The translations under genes and the position numbers were made by a program. Positions 26,263 to 34,410 of a stretch of 64,000 bases of DNA are shown one piece after another. Location of the stretch: positions 372,001 to 436,000 of the forward strand of contig NZ_FORA01000001.1 of the NCBI RefSeq assembly GCF_900113875.1, given 5' to 3'. Below the pieces are notes generated by a model. It saw nothing but the letters and a program-made list of their open reading frames with translations, had not been told where the DNA came from and did no database searches. Source of the DNA: Jannaschia pohangensis (GTDB taxonomy: Bacteria; Pseudomonadota; Alphaproteobacteria; Rhodobacterales; Rhodobacteraceae). Positions within the stretch are counted from its first letter, which is position 1. Each line of letters starts with the position of its first letter.

Positions 26263-27268
26263 AGACGCGCGCGGCGAGTGGCGCACCAAGGATGACGACA
26301 AAAATCCGCAAGACGTGGTGGGCGATCACGAACGCCATGTCCGCCCCCACGATCAACGCCAGAATCGTCATCTCCGCCTGACCGCCGGGCGCGAAGGCCA
26401 GCAGCGTTTCGAGCGGCGGTGCAAGCTCCATCAGATGGATCGCCTCGGCGAAAATCACCGTGAGGATCAACAGGATCACGCAAAACCCGATTGCTGCGGC
26501 AACGTCTCGGCGCACTTCCGGCATCGTCACGCCGACGTATTTGGTCCCCACGGTCATGCCGATGAAGAACTGCGCCAACCAGATCGCTTCGGAGGGGGGG
26601 CGATGTTGCAGAACCCCGAGCAAGGCAAGAATCGCGGCAAGGATCAGGGGCCCCAGAATGGACGCCCCGAACATGCCGATCGCCTTGGCACCGCGCCAGC
26701 CGACAAGCCCGCAAAAGACCATCAGCAGAAGCTGTGTCGGCGCAACCGACGTGGCGGGCGCGCCCGGCGGGTTGGACAGATCAGCGTCCCACACACCCTG
26801 CAAGATGAACGGCAGGGCCACGACAATCACCATGACCCGTGTCGCATGGATCAGCGAGAGCGCCCGCACGTCTCCGCCCGCTTCTTCCCCGAAGGCCAGC
26901 ATGTCCTGCAAACCGCCAGGCATCGCCGAATAATAGCTGGTCGCGAAGTCAAACCCCCAGATCCGCTGGAAGTACGGGATACCGATCGCGCCAATGCTGG
27001 CGATCATCAGCGGGATCATGAGCAGCGTCGGCCACATGTCTACCATCGACCCCAACAGCGCGACGGTAAAGGTCGCCCCGACGGCCACACCCAGGATCGA
27101 CCGCATTGCATCGTTGACCAGCTTGTTTCCCCGAAGCGGCAGGCCACACAGGGCCGCAATCAGGCAAGCGAAGATCGGACCAAGTAGCCAGGGCAACGGC
27201 AGGCGCAGCAGGTGAAACACCGCAACACCCACTGCCGCCACCGCATAGGTCAGGGCAAGCCGCTTCAT
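26240..27268 (-). CDS. AbrB-family (AmoA-like regulator) membrane protein, putative transporter
   Basis: This 342-residue protein has about ten hydrophobic helices in two similar halves, as in the AbrB/DUF family once misnamed ammonia monooxygenase. Typical parts are LPLPWLLGPIFACLIAALCG (about 23-42), SYYSAMPGGLQDMLAFGEEAG (about 131-151) and LLAFAPGGQAEMTILALIVG near the C-terminus; the repeated PGG-x-x-(D/E)-M motif is the family hallmark. Function is not established; transport of small organic acids is often suspected. The start overlaps the GntR gene stop by ATGA, so the two form an operon. Confidence 0.85.
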   Translation of the reverse strand: MKRLALTYAVAAVGVAVFHLLRLPLPWLLGPIFACLIAALCGLPLRGNKLVNDAMRSILGVAVGATFTVALLGSMVDMWPTLLMIPLMIASIGAIGIPYFQRIWGFDFATSYYSAMPGGLQDMLAFGEEAGGDVRALSLIHATRVMVIVVALPFILQGVWDADLSNPPGAPATSVAPTQLLLMVFCGLVGWRGAKAIGMFGASILGPLILAAILALLGVLQHRPPSEAIWLAQFFIGMTVGTKYVGVTMPEVRRDVAAAIGFCVILLILTVIFAEAIHLMELAPPLETLLAFAPGGQAEMTILALIVGADMAFVIAHHVLRIFVVILGAPLAARVFSPRPKD

Positions 27269-27915
27269 CCCCGCATGACCGACAGGCGGTGGCGCAGGGA
27301 GGTCTGCAAATGCGCCTCGGCCGAAGCGCCGGCCGCCTTTGGATCACCGTTCCGGATGGCGTCGATGATGTCTTGATGCTGGCGGCACACGACAGCAATC
27401 CGACCTTCGTCGGCCAGCGTCGTCGGACCAAGCAACATCAGGGCGTTATTCAAGGCGCGCGCGGATTCCAGAAGAAACCGGTTGCGCGTGGCAAGGTAGA
27501 TGCAGCGGTGGAACTGCTGATTGATCGACGCGGCCCGGGCCGGATCAGCCACCGCATCGGCAATCGTCGCGTTCAATTCATCGAGTTCATCAATTTCGGC
27601 GTCTATGGCGTGTTTCGCCGCCATCTCTGCCGCCGTGCGTTCCAGCACCAGCCGCATCTCGTAGAGCTCGACCACCTCGGTATGGCCGAGCGCCCGGACG
27701 ATTGCACCAAGGCGGGGCCGGTGTTCGACGATACCATCGGCTTCCAGCTTGCGAAGGGCTTCCCTGACCGGGGTGCGCGACAACGCCATTCGTGCCCCGA
27801 CATCTTCCTCGCGGAGCCTGTCGCCGGGTTGAAACACACCACCACGAATGGCCTCGAGCAGCTTGGCATAGGCAACGTCGCCCTGAGACATTTCGGAGGA
27901 TGGACCGGCGCGCAT
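27265..27915 (-). CDS. GntR/FadR-type regulator with FCD domain
   Basis: This 216-residue repressor-type protein starts at ATG 27915 (GGAAAG upstream). The winged helix covers about 15-75 (YAKLLEAIRGGVFQPGDRL, then EEDVGARMALSRTPVREALRKLEADG). The FCD ligand domain follows with the metal-ligand type motif NQQFHRCIYLATRNRFL and HQDIIDAIRNGDP. It is divergent from the aldehyde dehydrogenase gene and upstream of the AbrB membrane gene. A perfect palindrome (27933-27948) lies 18 bp before its start, probably its own operator. An upstream in-frame extension to 28212 runs through this operator and is not used. Confidence 0.9.
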   Translation of the reverse strand: MRAGPSSEMSQGDVAYAKLLEAIRGGVFQPGDRLREEDVGARMALSRTPVREALRKLEADGIVEHRPRLGAIVRALGHTEVVELYEMRLVLERTAAEMAAKHAIDAEIDELDELNATIADAVADPARAASINQQFHRCIYLATRNRFLLESARALNNALMLLGPTTLADEGRIAVVCRQHQDIIDAIRNGDPKAAGASAEAHLQTSLRHRLSVMRG

Positions 27916-27932
27916 CGTAAGCTTTCCAAATT

Positions 27933-27948
27933 GTATCCCTTTGGATAC
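27933..27948. promoter_or_regulatory. Perfect palindrome, probable GntR/FCD operator
   Basis: GTATCC-CTTT-GGATAC is a perfect inverted repeat with 6-bp arms and a 4-bp spacer. FCD-type GntR regulators typically bind short repeats of the TTGTATNCNATAC kind, and the flanking TT at 27931-27932 fits that. It sits between the divergent gntR and aldehyde dehydrogenase genes, nearer to gntR. Confidence 0.6.
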
Positions 27949-28126
27949 CAGCGGAGCGTAGCCACGAGATCGCGTCGTGTCAAAGAAGAAGATTGTCGTT
28001 GCGGGGTCGCGAAACGCGGCCCTGGACGGCAAAGCCGACTGAACGCTTTGCCGGATCGCAGCCGCTCTGTCACAGAAGGCGTACTTGGGCTTATGCTGCC
28101 GCAGGCAGCGAATGGGAGAGTGCGCG

Positions 28127-29626
28127 ATGTTGACCGGACAACAGCTTATTGCGGGGACGTGGAAGATGGGGGTGGCGACGTTCACCTCGGCCCCGGCGTC
28201 GGGTGCGCCCATGACCGTCTACGTGGCCGGACCCGACGATATCGCGGCGGCGGTCGAGGCGGCGGAAGGGGCCTTCGCGTCTTTCGGGGCGACACCCCGC
28301 AGTCAGCGAGCGGCCTTCCTGAACACCATCGCCGACGAGATCGACGCGCGGGGCGAGGCCATCACCAGCATCGGGACCGCCGAGACGGGCCTGCCCGAAG
28401 CGCGCCTGAACGGCGAGCGGGGCCGCACCGTGGGGCAGCTGCGCCTGTTTGCGAAGCACATCCTGGACGGCGGGTATCTGGACCGGCGACATGACGAGGC
28501 CCTGCCCGACCGCAAGCCACTGCCACGCTCCGACCTGCGGATGATCCAGCGACCCGTCGGCCCCGTTGCGGTCTTCGGCGCGTCGAATTTCCCGCTGGCC
28601 TTCTCGACCGCCGGGGGCGACACCGCCGCCGCGCTGGCCGCCGGATGTCCCGTCGTCGTCAAGGGCCACCCGGCCCATCCGGGCACGGGCGAGATCATCG
28701 CGCAGGCCATTGACGCCGCGATCCGGGCGCACGACCTCCATCCGGGCGTTTTCTCTCTGTTGCAGGGCGATACGCACGACATCGGTCAGGCGCTTGTCAC
28801 GCATCCGCTGATTGCGGCGGTCGGGTTCACCGGCTCGCTCGGCGCGGGGCGCGCGCTCTTCGATCTTTGCGCGGCACGGCCTGTCCCGATCCCGTTCTAC
28901 GGCGAACTGGGGTCGATCAACCCCGTATTCCTGCTGCCGGCGGCCCTGGCCGCGCGTGCCGAGGCGATGGCCCGGGGGTGGGCCGCATCGCTGACCATGG
29001 GCGCGGGGCAATTCTGCACCAACCCGGGCGTCGTCGTGGCCATCGCCGGGGAGGCAGCCGAGCAATTCGTCGCCACCGCGACCGATGCCCTGACCGAAGC
29101 GCCCGAACAGACGATGCTGACCGACGGCATCGCCTCGGCCTATCGGCGCGGGCGCGATGCTGCCACCTCTGGGTGCACGCCGCTCGTTCGCTCAGAAAGC
29201 GCCGGGCGCAAAGCAAGCGCGGACCTGCTGCGGGTCAGCGGGGCCGATTGGCTTGCCAACCCCACCCTTTCGCACGAAGTTTTCGGCCCCCTTGGGATCA
29301 TCGTCCTGGCCGAGGACGCGGCCCAGGTCACCGAGATCGCCACGCGCCTTGACGGGCAATTGACCTGCACCCTTCAGATGGACGCAGGCGATAACGACGT
29401 GGCCCGGGCCCTCCTGCCGATCCTGGAGCGCAAGGCGGGGCGCATCCTGGCCAATGGTTTCCCGACGGGGGTCGAGGTCAGCGATGCCATGGTGCACGGC
29501 GGCCCCTACCCTGCGTCAACGAATTTCGGCGCGACCTCCGTAGGCACGATGGCGATCCGGCGGTTCCTGCGGCCCGTCTGCTATCAGGACATTCCCGCAA
29601 CCCTTTTGCCCGACGACCTGACCTGA
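28127..29626 (+). CDS. NADP-type aldehyde dehydrogenase, ketoglutarate-semialdehyde dehydrogenase-like
   Basis: This 499-residue enzyme starts at ATG 28127 behind GGGAGAG. It belongs to the branch that oxidises 2,5-dioxovalerate (alpha-ketoglutaric semialdehyde). Motifs are RPVGPVAVFGASNFPLAFS (about 145-163), VVKGHPAHPGTGEIIAQAI, catalytic Glu in FYGELGSINP and catalytic Cys in GAGQFCTNPGVVV. This branch feeds pentonate, glucarate or hydroxyproline degradation into the TCA cycle. It is divergent from gntR and probably controlled through the palindrome. It precedes the binding-protein gene but is separated by a hairpin and about 190 bp. Confidence 0.88.
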   Translation: MLTGQQLIAGTWKMGVATFTSAPASGAPMTVYVAGPDDIAAAVEAAEGAFASFGATPRSQRAAFLNTIADEIDARGEAITSIGTAETGLPEARLNGERGRTVGQLRLFAKHILDGGYLDRRHDEALPDRKPLPRSDLRMIQRPVGPVAVFGASNFPLAFSTAGGDTAAALAAGCPVVVKGHPAHPGTGEIIAQAIDAAIRAHDLHPGVFSLLQGDTHDIGQALVTHPLIAAVGFTGSLGAGRALFDLCAARPVPIPFYGELGSINPVFLLPAALAARAEAMARGWAASLTMGAGQFCTNPGVVVAIAGEAAEQFVATATDALTEAPEQTMLTDGIASAYRRGRDAATSGCTPLVRSESAGRKASADLLRVSGADWLANPTLSHEVFGPLGIIVLAEDAAQVTEIATRLDGQLTCTLQMDAGDNDVARALLPILERKAGRILANGFPTGVEVSDAMVHGGPYPASTNFGATSVGTMAIRRFLRPVCYQDIPATLLPDDLT

Positions 29627-29634
29627 TCCGTCCG

Positions 29635-29659
29635 GGCCGCCCGACCGGTGCGGGCGGCC
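29635..29659 (+). terminator. Hairpin after the aldehyde dehydrogenase gene
   Basis: GGCCGCCCG and CGGGCGGCC form a perfect 9-bp stem with a 7-nt loop, starting 9 bp after the stop codon. Only AATTT follows, so the U-tract is weak, but the strong stem is a likely transcript end. Confidence 0.5.
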
Positions 29660-29672
29660 AATTTCGGAAAAA

Positions 29673-29689
29673 TGAGACGCTCGGGTATG
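29673..29689 (+). promoter_or_regulatory. Shared 17-bp element, copy 1, upstream of the binding-protein gene
   Basis: TGAGACGCTCGGGTATG stands 130 bp upstream of the solute-binding-protein start. The same element with one mismatch lies upstream of the permease operon (33296-33312). The AraC-type regulator encoded between the two is the natural candidate to bind it. Confidence 0.45.
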
Positions 29690-29818
29690 ACGTCGCACCC
29701 CCGGTAATCACGAATTCCGCAACCGCGCCTACCGTCTGAGGACGAGGATCGAGGTCGCACCGCCACGGCCACGCGAAGGGGCCAACAGGCATTCATGCGA
29801 CCCGAAAGGGAGGATGAC

Positions 29819-31078
29819 ATGAACAGATTTATTGCAAGCGTTGTCGCTGCGACAGCGTTGACGATGCCCTTGACCGCACAAGCCCAGGAAGCGTTCAAGA
29901 TCGGCGTGCTGGTCACCCAGGAAGGCACGTTCACCGTTGCCGGCGGTGACGGCATCCGGGGCGTTGAGCTGGCCATCGACCAGTTCGGCGGCGAAGTCGC
30001 CGGTCGGCCCATCGAATGGGTTCTGGGACCATCGGACGCCACGCCGGACACGGCCGTACGCGTCGCACGCAAGCTGATCGAGCAGGACGGCGTCGACATC
30101 ATCGTCGGCCCGCTGTCCGGGTCCGAGGGTATCGCGATGCGCGACTACTCCAAGACGATCCCGGACAAGACGATCATCAACGGTATCTCGGGCGCTCTCG
30201 AGACGACCTTCGTCGATCCGTCGCCCAATTTCTTCCGGTTCAACACCGACGGCAACCAGTGGGGCTCGGGCCTCGGAAGCTATGTCGTGAACGAACTGGG
30301 CTGGACGAACATCGCCACGGTCGCGGCGGATTATTCGTTCGGCTACACCAACTTCATGGGCTTCGCCGTCGACTATTGCCGCGCGGGCGGCAAGATCGAG
30401 GAACGCTTCTGGCAGCCATTGGGCAGCTCGGACTTCGGATCGGTCATCGCGGCCCTGCCCGATGACGTCGATGCGATCTATCTGGGGATCGGCGGCACGG
30501 ACGCCATCAACTTCCTGAACCAGTATCAGCAGGCCGGCTCGGAGACGAACATCATCGCGGGCACCATCCTGGTCGACCAGTCGGTCCTGACGGCCGAGGG
30601 GCGCGCCAAGGACGCGCTGATCGGGACCGTGTCGTCTGGTCCGCAGGCCGACGACTACGACAGCCCGGCCTGGAAGGCCTATGTCGAAGCCTATCAGGCG
30701 AAGTGGGCCCCCGAAGACCGCTTCCCCACCCCGTCGCTGTTCGCGACCGGCTACTACAACGCGACGATGGCCGCCCTGACCGCCCTGCAGGAGGTCGAGG
30801 GCGACACGAGCGACGGACAGGAAGCGTTCCGCGCCGCACTCTCGGGCCTGACCCTGGCCAGCCCCATCGGTGACATCACCCTGAATGAGAACCGTCAGGC
30901 CACCGGCCCCGTGTTCATCAGCGAGGTGATCGAGAACGAGGACGGCACCCTGTCGACCAAGATGGTGAGCAAGGTCGAAGGCGTGACCCAGACCCTGGGC
31001 CTCGAGATGGCGGATTTCGCCGCCCTTGGCCTGCCGTCGCGGGACACGCCGGATTGCGACGCCCTCAACGGCGGCTGA
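29819..31078 (+). CDS. Branched-chain amino acid-type ABC transporter substrate-binding protein
   Basis: This 419-residue periplasmic protein starts at ATG 29819 (AAAGGGAGG upstream). The Sec signal is cleaved near AQA-QE (about residue 22). The mature part is a type I periplasmic-binding fold of the LivK/amide group: FKIGVLVTQEGTFTVAGGDG, IEWVLGPSDATPDTAVRVA, VDIIVGPLSGSEGIAMRDY and VAADYSFGYTNFMGF (each near the expected position). Such proteins in Rhodobacterales bind varied small organic acids and amides as well as amino acids. The permease and ATPase genes follow at 33.4-36.3 kb, interrupted by an alcohol dehydrogenase and the AraC gene; a hairpin directly follows this gene and would lower readthrough, as is usual for abundant binding proteins. 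Confidence 0.9.
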   Translation: MNRFIASVVAATALTMPLTAQAQEAFKIGVLVTQEGTFTVAGGDGIRGVELAIDQFGGEVAGRPIEWVLGPSDATPDTAVRVARKLIEQDGVDIIVGPLSGSEGIAMRDYSKTIPDKTIINGISGALETTFVDPSPNFFRFNTDGNQWGSGLGSYVVNELGWTNIATVAADYSFGYTNFMGFAVDYCRAGGKIEERFWQPLGSSDFGSVIAALPDDVDAIYLGIGGTDAINFLNQYQQAGSETNIIAGTILVDQSVLTAEGRAKDALIGTVSSGPQADDYDSPAWKAYVEAYQAKWAPEDRFPTPSLFATGYYNATMAALTALQEVEGDTSDGQEAFRAALSGLTLASPIGDITLNENRQATGPVFISEVIENEDGTLSTKMVSKVEGVTQTLGLEMADFAALGLPSRDTPDCDALNGG

Positions 31079-31097
31079 CCTGTTCCCGAACGCCTGA

Positions 31098-31131
31098 GCG
31101 GGGCCGGCTTGGCGCTGGCCCCGCCCCTTTT
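31098..31131 (+). terminator. Rho-independent terminator or attenuator after the binding-protein gene
   Basis: Arms at 31098-31108 and 31114-31124 pair at ten of eleven positions (GCGGGGCCGGC with GCTGGCCCCGC) around a 5-nt loop. CCCTTTT follows. It probably lets most transcripts end after the binding-protein gene. Confidence 0.65.
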
Positions 31132-31192
31132 GCAGACATTGCGCCGGGGGACCTTGCCGTCCCGACCGGCGGACGTTCGGAGGGGCCGCATC

Positions 31193-32326
31193 ATGTCATT
31201 GATCACGTATCTGACCCGTGTGCGCTTTGCCGACGCGGTTCTCGAAGACGGGATCGAGTCCGAACTGCGTCAATGCGGGATCACCCGCCCCTTCGTCCTG
31301 ACCGATCGCGAACCTGACGGAGCCTTGCTGGCCCGGTTCCTCGGGGCCTTGCCCGACGGGATGCCGGTCACCCGACAGCTGCTGCCCAATGCCCCCCTGA
31401 CCCAGGCCAACCTGCTGATCGCGGTCGAGCGGTTTCGCGCGGGCCGCTGCGACGGGGTCATCGGCTTTGGTGGCATCGCGGCCATCGACATGGCCCGCCT
31501 GCTGGCCCTGACCTATGCGGACAAATCGGCCCGCACGCGCGTTCTGACCGGGACGGCCACCACCCTTCGGGACCGGGGTCGCGCCCTGCCGGTGATCACG
31601 GTGCCCACGACGGCCGCCTGTGGCGCGGGTCTGGGCAATTGCATCCGACTGGTGCGCGCCGATACCCGGCCCGTCACCCTGATCGGCCCGGCGCTGCTGC
31701 CGTCGGCCACGCTCTGCGATCCGACCCTGATGTCCGACGAAGGCCCCGAGGCCATGGCCGCGGCCGTCATCGACGTGCTGGTCCATTGCGTCGAAACCTA
31801 TCTGTGCACCGATTGGAACCCGCCCGCCGACGGCATCGCGCTCGAAGGGTTGCGGCGGGCTTCCGCCGTGCTGGACCGGGCAGTCGATGACAGGGGTGAC
31901 CTCGAGGCGCGGCGCGAATTGATGGCCGCCGCGTTGAACGGCGCGCTGGCGGGGCAAAAGGGCCTTGGCGGCATTCACGCGCTGGCCCATGCGCTCGAAC
32001 GTCAGGTGCCCGGCGGGCCCGCGCCCCATGGACAGCTTCACGCGGCCCTCGCACCCCATGTCCTTGAATTCAACGCGCCCGCCGTTGGCAAACGCTATCG
32101 CCTGATTGCCGAGACGATGCGCCTGCCCGAAAGCGCGGACCTGCCGACGGCCTTCGCGAAGCTGGGCGAGAGACTGTCCCTGCCCCTGCGGCTCAGCCCG
32201 ACCGGACTGGCCCGCACGGCGCTGCCGCAGATCGCCGCGCAGGCCGAGGCGGACCCGACCAACCGGACCAACCCGCGCATGGCCACGGCCGCCGATTACC
32301 AGACCATGCTGGAGGCCGCATTGTGA
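31193..32326 (+). CDS. Iron-containing alcohol dehydrogenase / maleylacetate reductase-like
   Basis: This 377-residue protein starts at ATG 31193 behind GGAGGGG. The N-terminal dinucleotide domain carries VIGFGGIAAIDMARLLAL (GGG/SxxD variant, about 92-109). ITVPTTAACGAG corresponds to the P-T-T-x-x-x-G-S/A motif. The C-terminal metal domain has DVLVHCVETYLC, GIHALAHALERQVPGGPAPHG and HAALAPHVLEFN, matching the Asp/His metal ligands of Fe-ADH. The branch with GIHALAHAL-type motifs includes maleylacetate reductases of ring-cleavage pathways as well as generic alcohol dehydrogenases. It lies between the transporter genes, so it probably acts on an intermediate of the imported compound. Confidence 0.85.
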   Translation: MSLITYLTRVRFADAVLEDGIESELRQCGITRPFVLTDREPDGALLARFLGALPDGMPVTRQLLPNAPLTQANLLIAVERFRAGRCDGVIGFGGIAAIDMARLLALTYADKSARTRVLTGTATTLRDRGRALPVITVPTTAACGAGLGNCIRLVRADTRPVTLIGPALLPSATLCDPTLMSDEGPEAMAAAVIDVLVHCVETYLCTDWNPPADGIALEGLRRASAVLDRAVDDRGDLEARRELMAAALNGALAGQKGLGGIHALAHALERQVPGGPAPHGQLHAALAPHVLEFNAPAVGKRYRLIAETMRLPESADLPTAFAKLGERLSLPLRLSPTGLARTALPQIAAQAEADPTNRTNPRMATAADYQTMLEAAL

Positions 32327-32411
32327 GCCAAGAACAAAACCTTGTCTTTTGGCGCAACAAGATTAGGCTTGCCCTAGGGTCGCGTTACCAAAAGTTGCGC
32401 GAGGGAGGAAG

Positions 32412-33248
32412 ATGAGCACTGCTGCCGCCGTAATTCACGGGCCTTTTGGTCGCGTGTGCCTCTACAACATGGATCGCCCCATGGTGCGTCACGCCCATAG
32501 GGAAGGCCATCTTGTGTTCCACGTTCAGGGCCCGCCTGCGGAAATGGTGGTGGAGTCCAAGGCCTATCCGATCGCGCCCGGACAGGCCGCCGCCGTCAGC
32601 CCGTGGCAACCCCACCTCTACAGACCGCTGCACGATGAGCCGACGCTCGCGCTGGTTCTCTATATCAATCCCGGCTGGTTTCTGGAGGCCAGCCGACGCG
32701 CCACCTCGTCCCTGCGCTTCGGGCGCAACGCCATCGAGGCCAGCACGCCGATCAACGCACATGTCCACCACATCGCCCGCGTCATGCTGGAGCACGAGGT
32801 CGATGACGGCAACGTCGAGGACGAGATCTGCGCCCTGACCCAGACCTGTTTCGACCAGTCGTGGCAATGGACGACCGAGGGCACGGCCTTCGTCGGACGT
32901 GCCCTGCCCGTCTGGGATTTCCGGGTCCGCGCGTCCCTGCGCCTGATGCGCGACCACGTCGGCAGCGACGACACCCTGACCGACATTGCCCGTGCGGCCG
33001 GCCTGTCACGACCGCATTTCTACAAGCTGTTCCGGCAACACGTGGGCGTGACCCCGAACCTCTACATGAACGCCCTGCGGATGGAGCGTGCCATCGGCCT
33101 TCTGACCGACAGCCAGGACGCCGTGACGGACATCGGCTTTGACCTCGGCTTTTCCAGCCAAGCCAGTTTTTCGCGGTTCTTCATCGCCAATGGCGTGGTG
33201 GCCCCGTCCGACTATCGCCGCAGCGTTCTCAACGCGATGACGCTCTGA
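32412..33248 (+). CDS. AraC-family transcriptional regulator with cupin-type sensor
   Basis: This 278-residue protein has an N-terminal cupin-like ligand domain (about 20-130; HAHREGHLVFHVQG, then VSPWQPHLYRPL). The C-terminal double helix-turn-helix is at about 175-275 (DIARAAGLSRPHFYKLFRQH, then IGFDLGFSSQASFSRFFIANG), the canonical AraC signature. GAGGGAGGAAG precedes ATG 32412. Upstream 85 bp form its promoter. It sits inside the transporter/catabolic cluster and is the likely activator, perhaps via the 17-bp element at 29673 and 33296. Confidence 0.92.
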   Translation: MSTAAAVIHGPFGRVCLYNMDRPMVRHAHREGHLVFHVQGPPAEMVVESKAYPIAPGQAAAVSPWQPHLYRPLHDEPTLALVLYINPGWFLEASRRATSSLRFGRNAIEASTPINAHVHHIARVMLEHEVDDGNVEDEICALTQTCFDQSWQWTTEGTAFVGRALPVWDFRVRASLRLMRDHVGSDDTLTDIARAAGLSRPHFYKLFRQHVGVTPNLYMNALRMERAIGLLTDSQDAVTDIGFDLGFSSQASFSRFFIANGVVAPSDYRRSVLNAMTL

Positions 33249-33295
33249 AACCGGCGCCGATCTCGCCGATGTTTACGCGACCCTGCGCCACGCTT

Positions 33296-33312
33296 TGAGA
33301 CTCTCGGGTATG
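33296..33312 (+). promoter_or_regulatory. Shared 17-bp element, copy 2, upstream of the permease operon
   Basis: TGAGACTCTCGGGTATG lies 85 bp upstream of the first permease gene and differs from the copy at 29673 by one base. Downstream, CCTAGAGTAGAC (33334-33345) contains a possible -10 (TAGAGT). Confidence 0.45.
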
Positions 33313-33396
33313 CCCGCGCCCCGGCCCCGCCCCTAGAGTAGACGGCGTCACGTCGGCTCCCGCAGGGGAATCGTCACGTACATCGGGGAGGAATTC

Positions 33397-34410
33397 ATGA
33401 GGGCGTTCACTCAGCGCTATCCGGTCTGGTCGGCTCTCATCGGCTTGGCGGCCCTCATCCTGCTGTATGCCATCTTCGCCCCCTGGTCGGACGCCGCCGA
33501 AGACATTTTCGGACGCAAGCGCATCTTCCTGAACGCGCTCTTCGGGGGCATCACCCTCGGGGCGCTCTACTTCCTGGTCGCGTCGGGGTTCACGCTGATC
33601 TTCGGACTGATGAAGAACGTCAACCTGGCCCATGGGTCGCTCTATCTGTTCGGCGGCTACATGGGCTATCTCTGGGTCGATCTGACGGGCCTGTGGATCT
33701 GGGCGTTCCCCGTCGTCTTCATCATCGTGGCCCTGATCGGCGTGGTCCTCCAATATGTTGTCTTCCGCCGGATGGAGGGCGAGGATCTGCGCCAGACCCT
33801 TGTCACCATCGGGATCGGCATCGTCGCCGCCGACATCATGCTGTGGATCTGGGGCGGCCAAAGCTACACCATCCTGACGCCCGAATGGCTGTCGGGTCCG
33901 ACAAAACTGCCGATCATCTCGTCCATCCGGGACAGCGGCGAGATCGTCTATCTCAGCTATCCGCAGGTGCGCATCGCGATCCTCGTGGCCTCCATCGTGA
34001 TCGGCCTGGGCATGTGGTTCGCCCTGAACAAGACGCGGATCGGGATGCTGATCCGGGCCGGCGTCGACGACAAGGAGATGCTGACGGCGACGGGCGTGCG
34101 CATCCAGCTGGTTTTCGTCGGGGTCTTTGCCTTCGGCGCGGGGCTGGCGGGCATCGCGGGCATCGTCGGCGGCACGTTCCAGTCGATTTCCCCGGGTGAA
34201 GACACGCGCTTCCTGCTGGCAAGCCTCGTGGTGGTGATCGTGGGCGGCATGGGGTCGATCCCGGGGGCGGCGCTCGGCGCGCTCATCATCGGTCTCGCCG
34301 ATCAGCTCGGGTCGGTCTACATGCCGACCTATTCGGTGGTCCTGTCGTTCCTCATCATGGCGCTGGTCCTGGCGTTCCGGCCCCAGGGCCTTCTGGGGGG
34401 TGGTCGCTGA
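33397..34410 (+). CDS. ABC transporter permease, LivH type
   Basis: This 337-residue inner-membrane permease has about eight to nine helices. After a helix at about 15-32 come LNALFGGITLGALYFLVASG and LMKNVNLAHGSLYLFGGYMG, typical of the LivH family (N-x-A-H-G-x-x-x-x-x-G). The coupling helix region is near ALNKTRIGMLIRAGVDDKEM, and the C-terminus ends ALVLAFRPQGLLGGGR as LivH does. GGGGAGGAATTC precedes the ATG. It starts a dense run of overlapping genes that continues to 52149. It overlaps the next permease start by one base. Confidence 0.93.
   Translation: MRAFTQRYPVWSALIGLAALILLYAIFAPWSDAAEDIFGRKRIFLNALFGGITLGALYFLVASGFTLIFGLMKNVNLAHGSLYLFGGYMGYLWVDLTGLWIWAFPVVFIIVALIGVVLQYVVFRRMEGEDLRQTLVTIGIGIVAADIMLWIWGGQSYTILTPEWLSGPTKLPIISSIRDSGEIVYLSYPQVRIAILVASIVIGLGMWFALNKTRIGMLIRAGVDDKEMLTATGVRIQLVFVGVFAFGAGLAGIAGIVGGTFQSISPGEDTRFLLASLVVVIVGGMGSIPGAALGALIIGLADQLGSVYMPTYSVVLSFLIMALVLAFRPQGLLGGGR

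Noticed and set aside
32352-32400. GCGCAAC and GTTGCGC as a possible operator or terminator upstream of the AraC gene.
   Set aside because: The arms are 35 bp apart and short. A direct regulatory meaning is not supported beyond chance.
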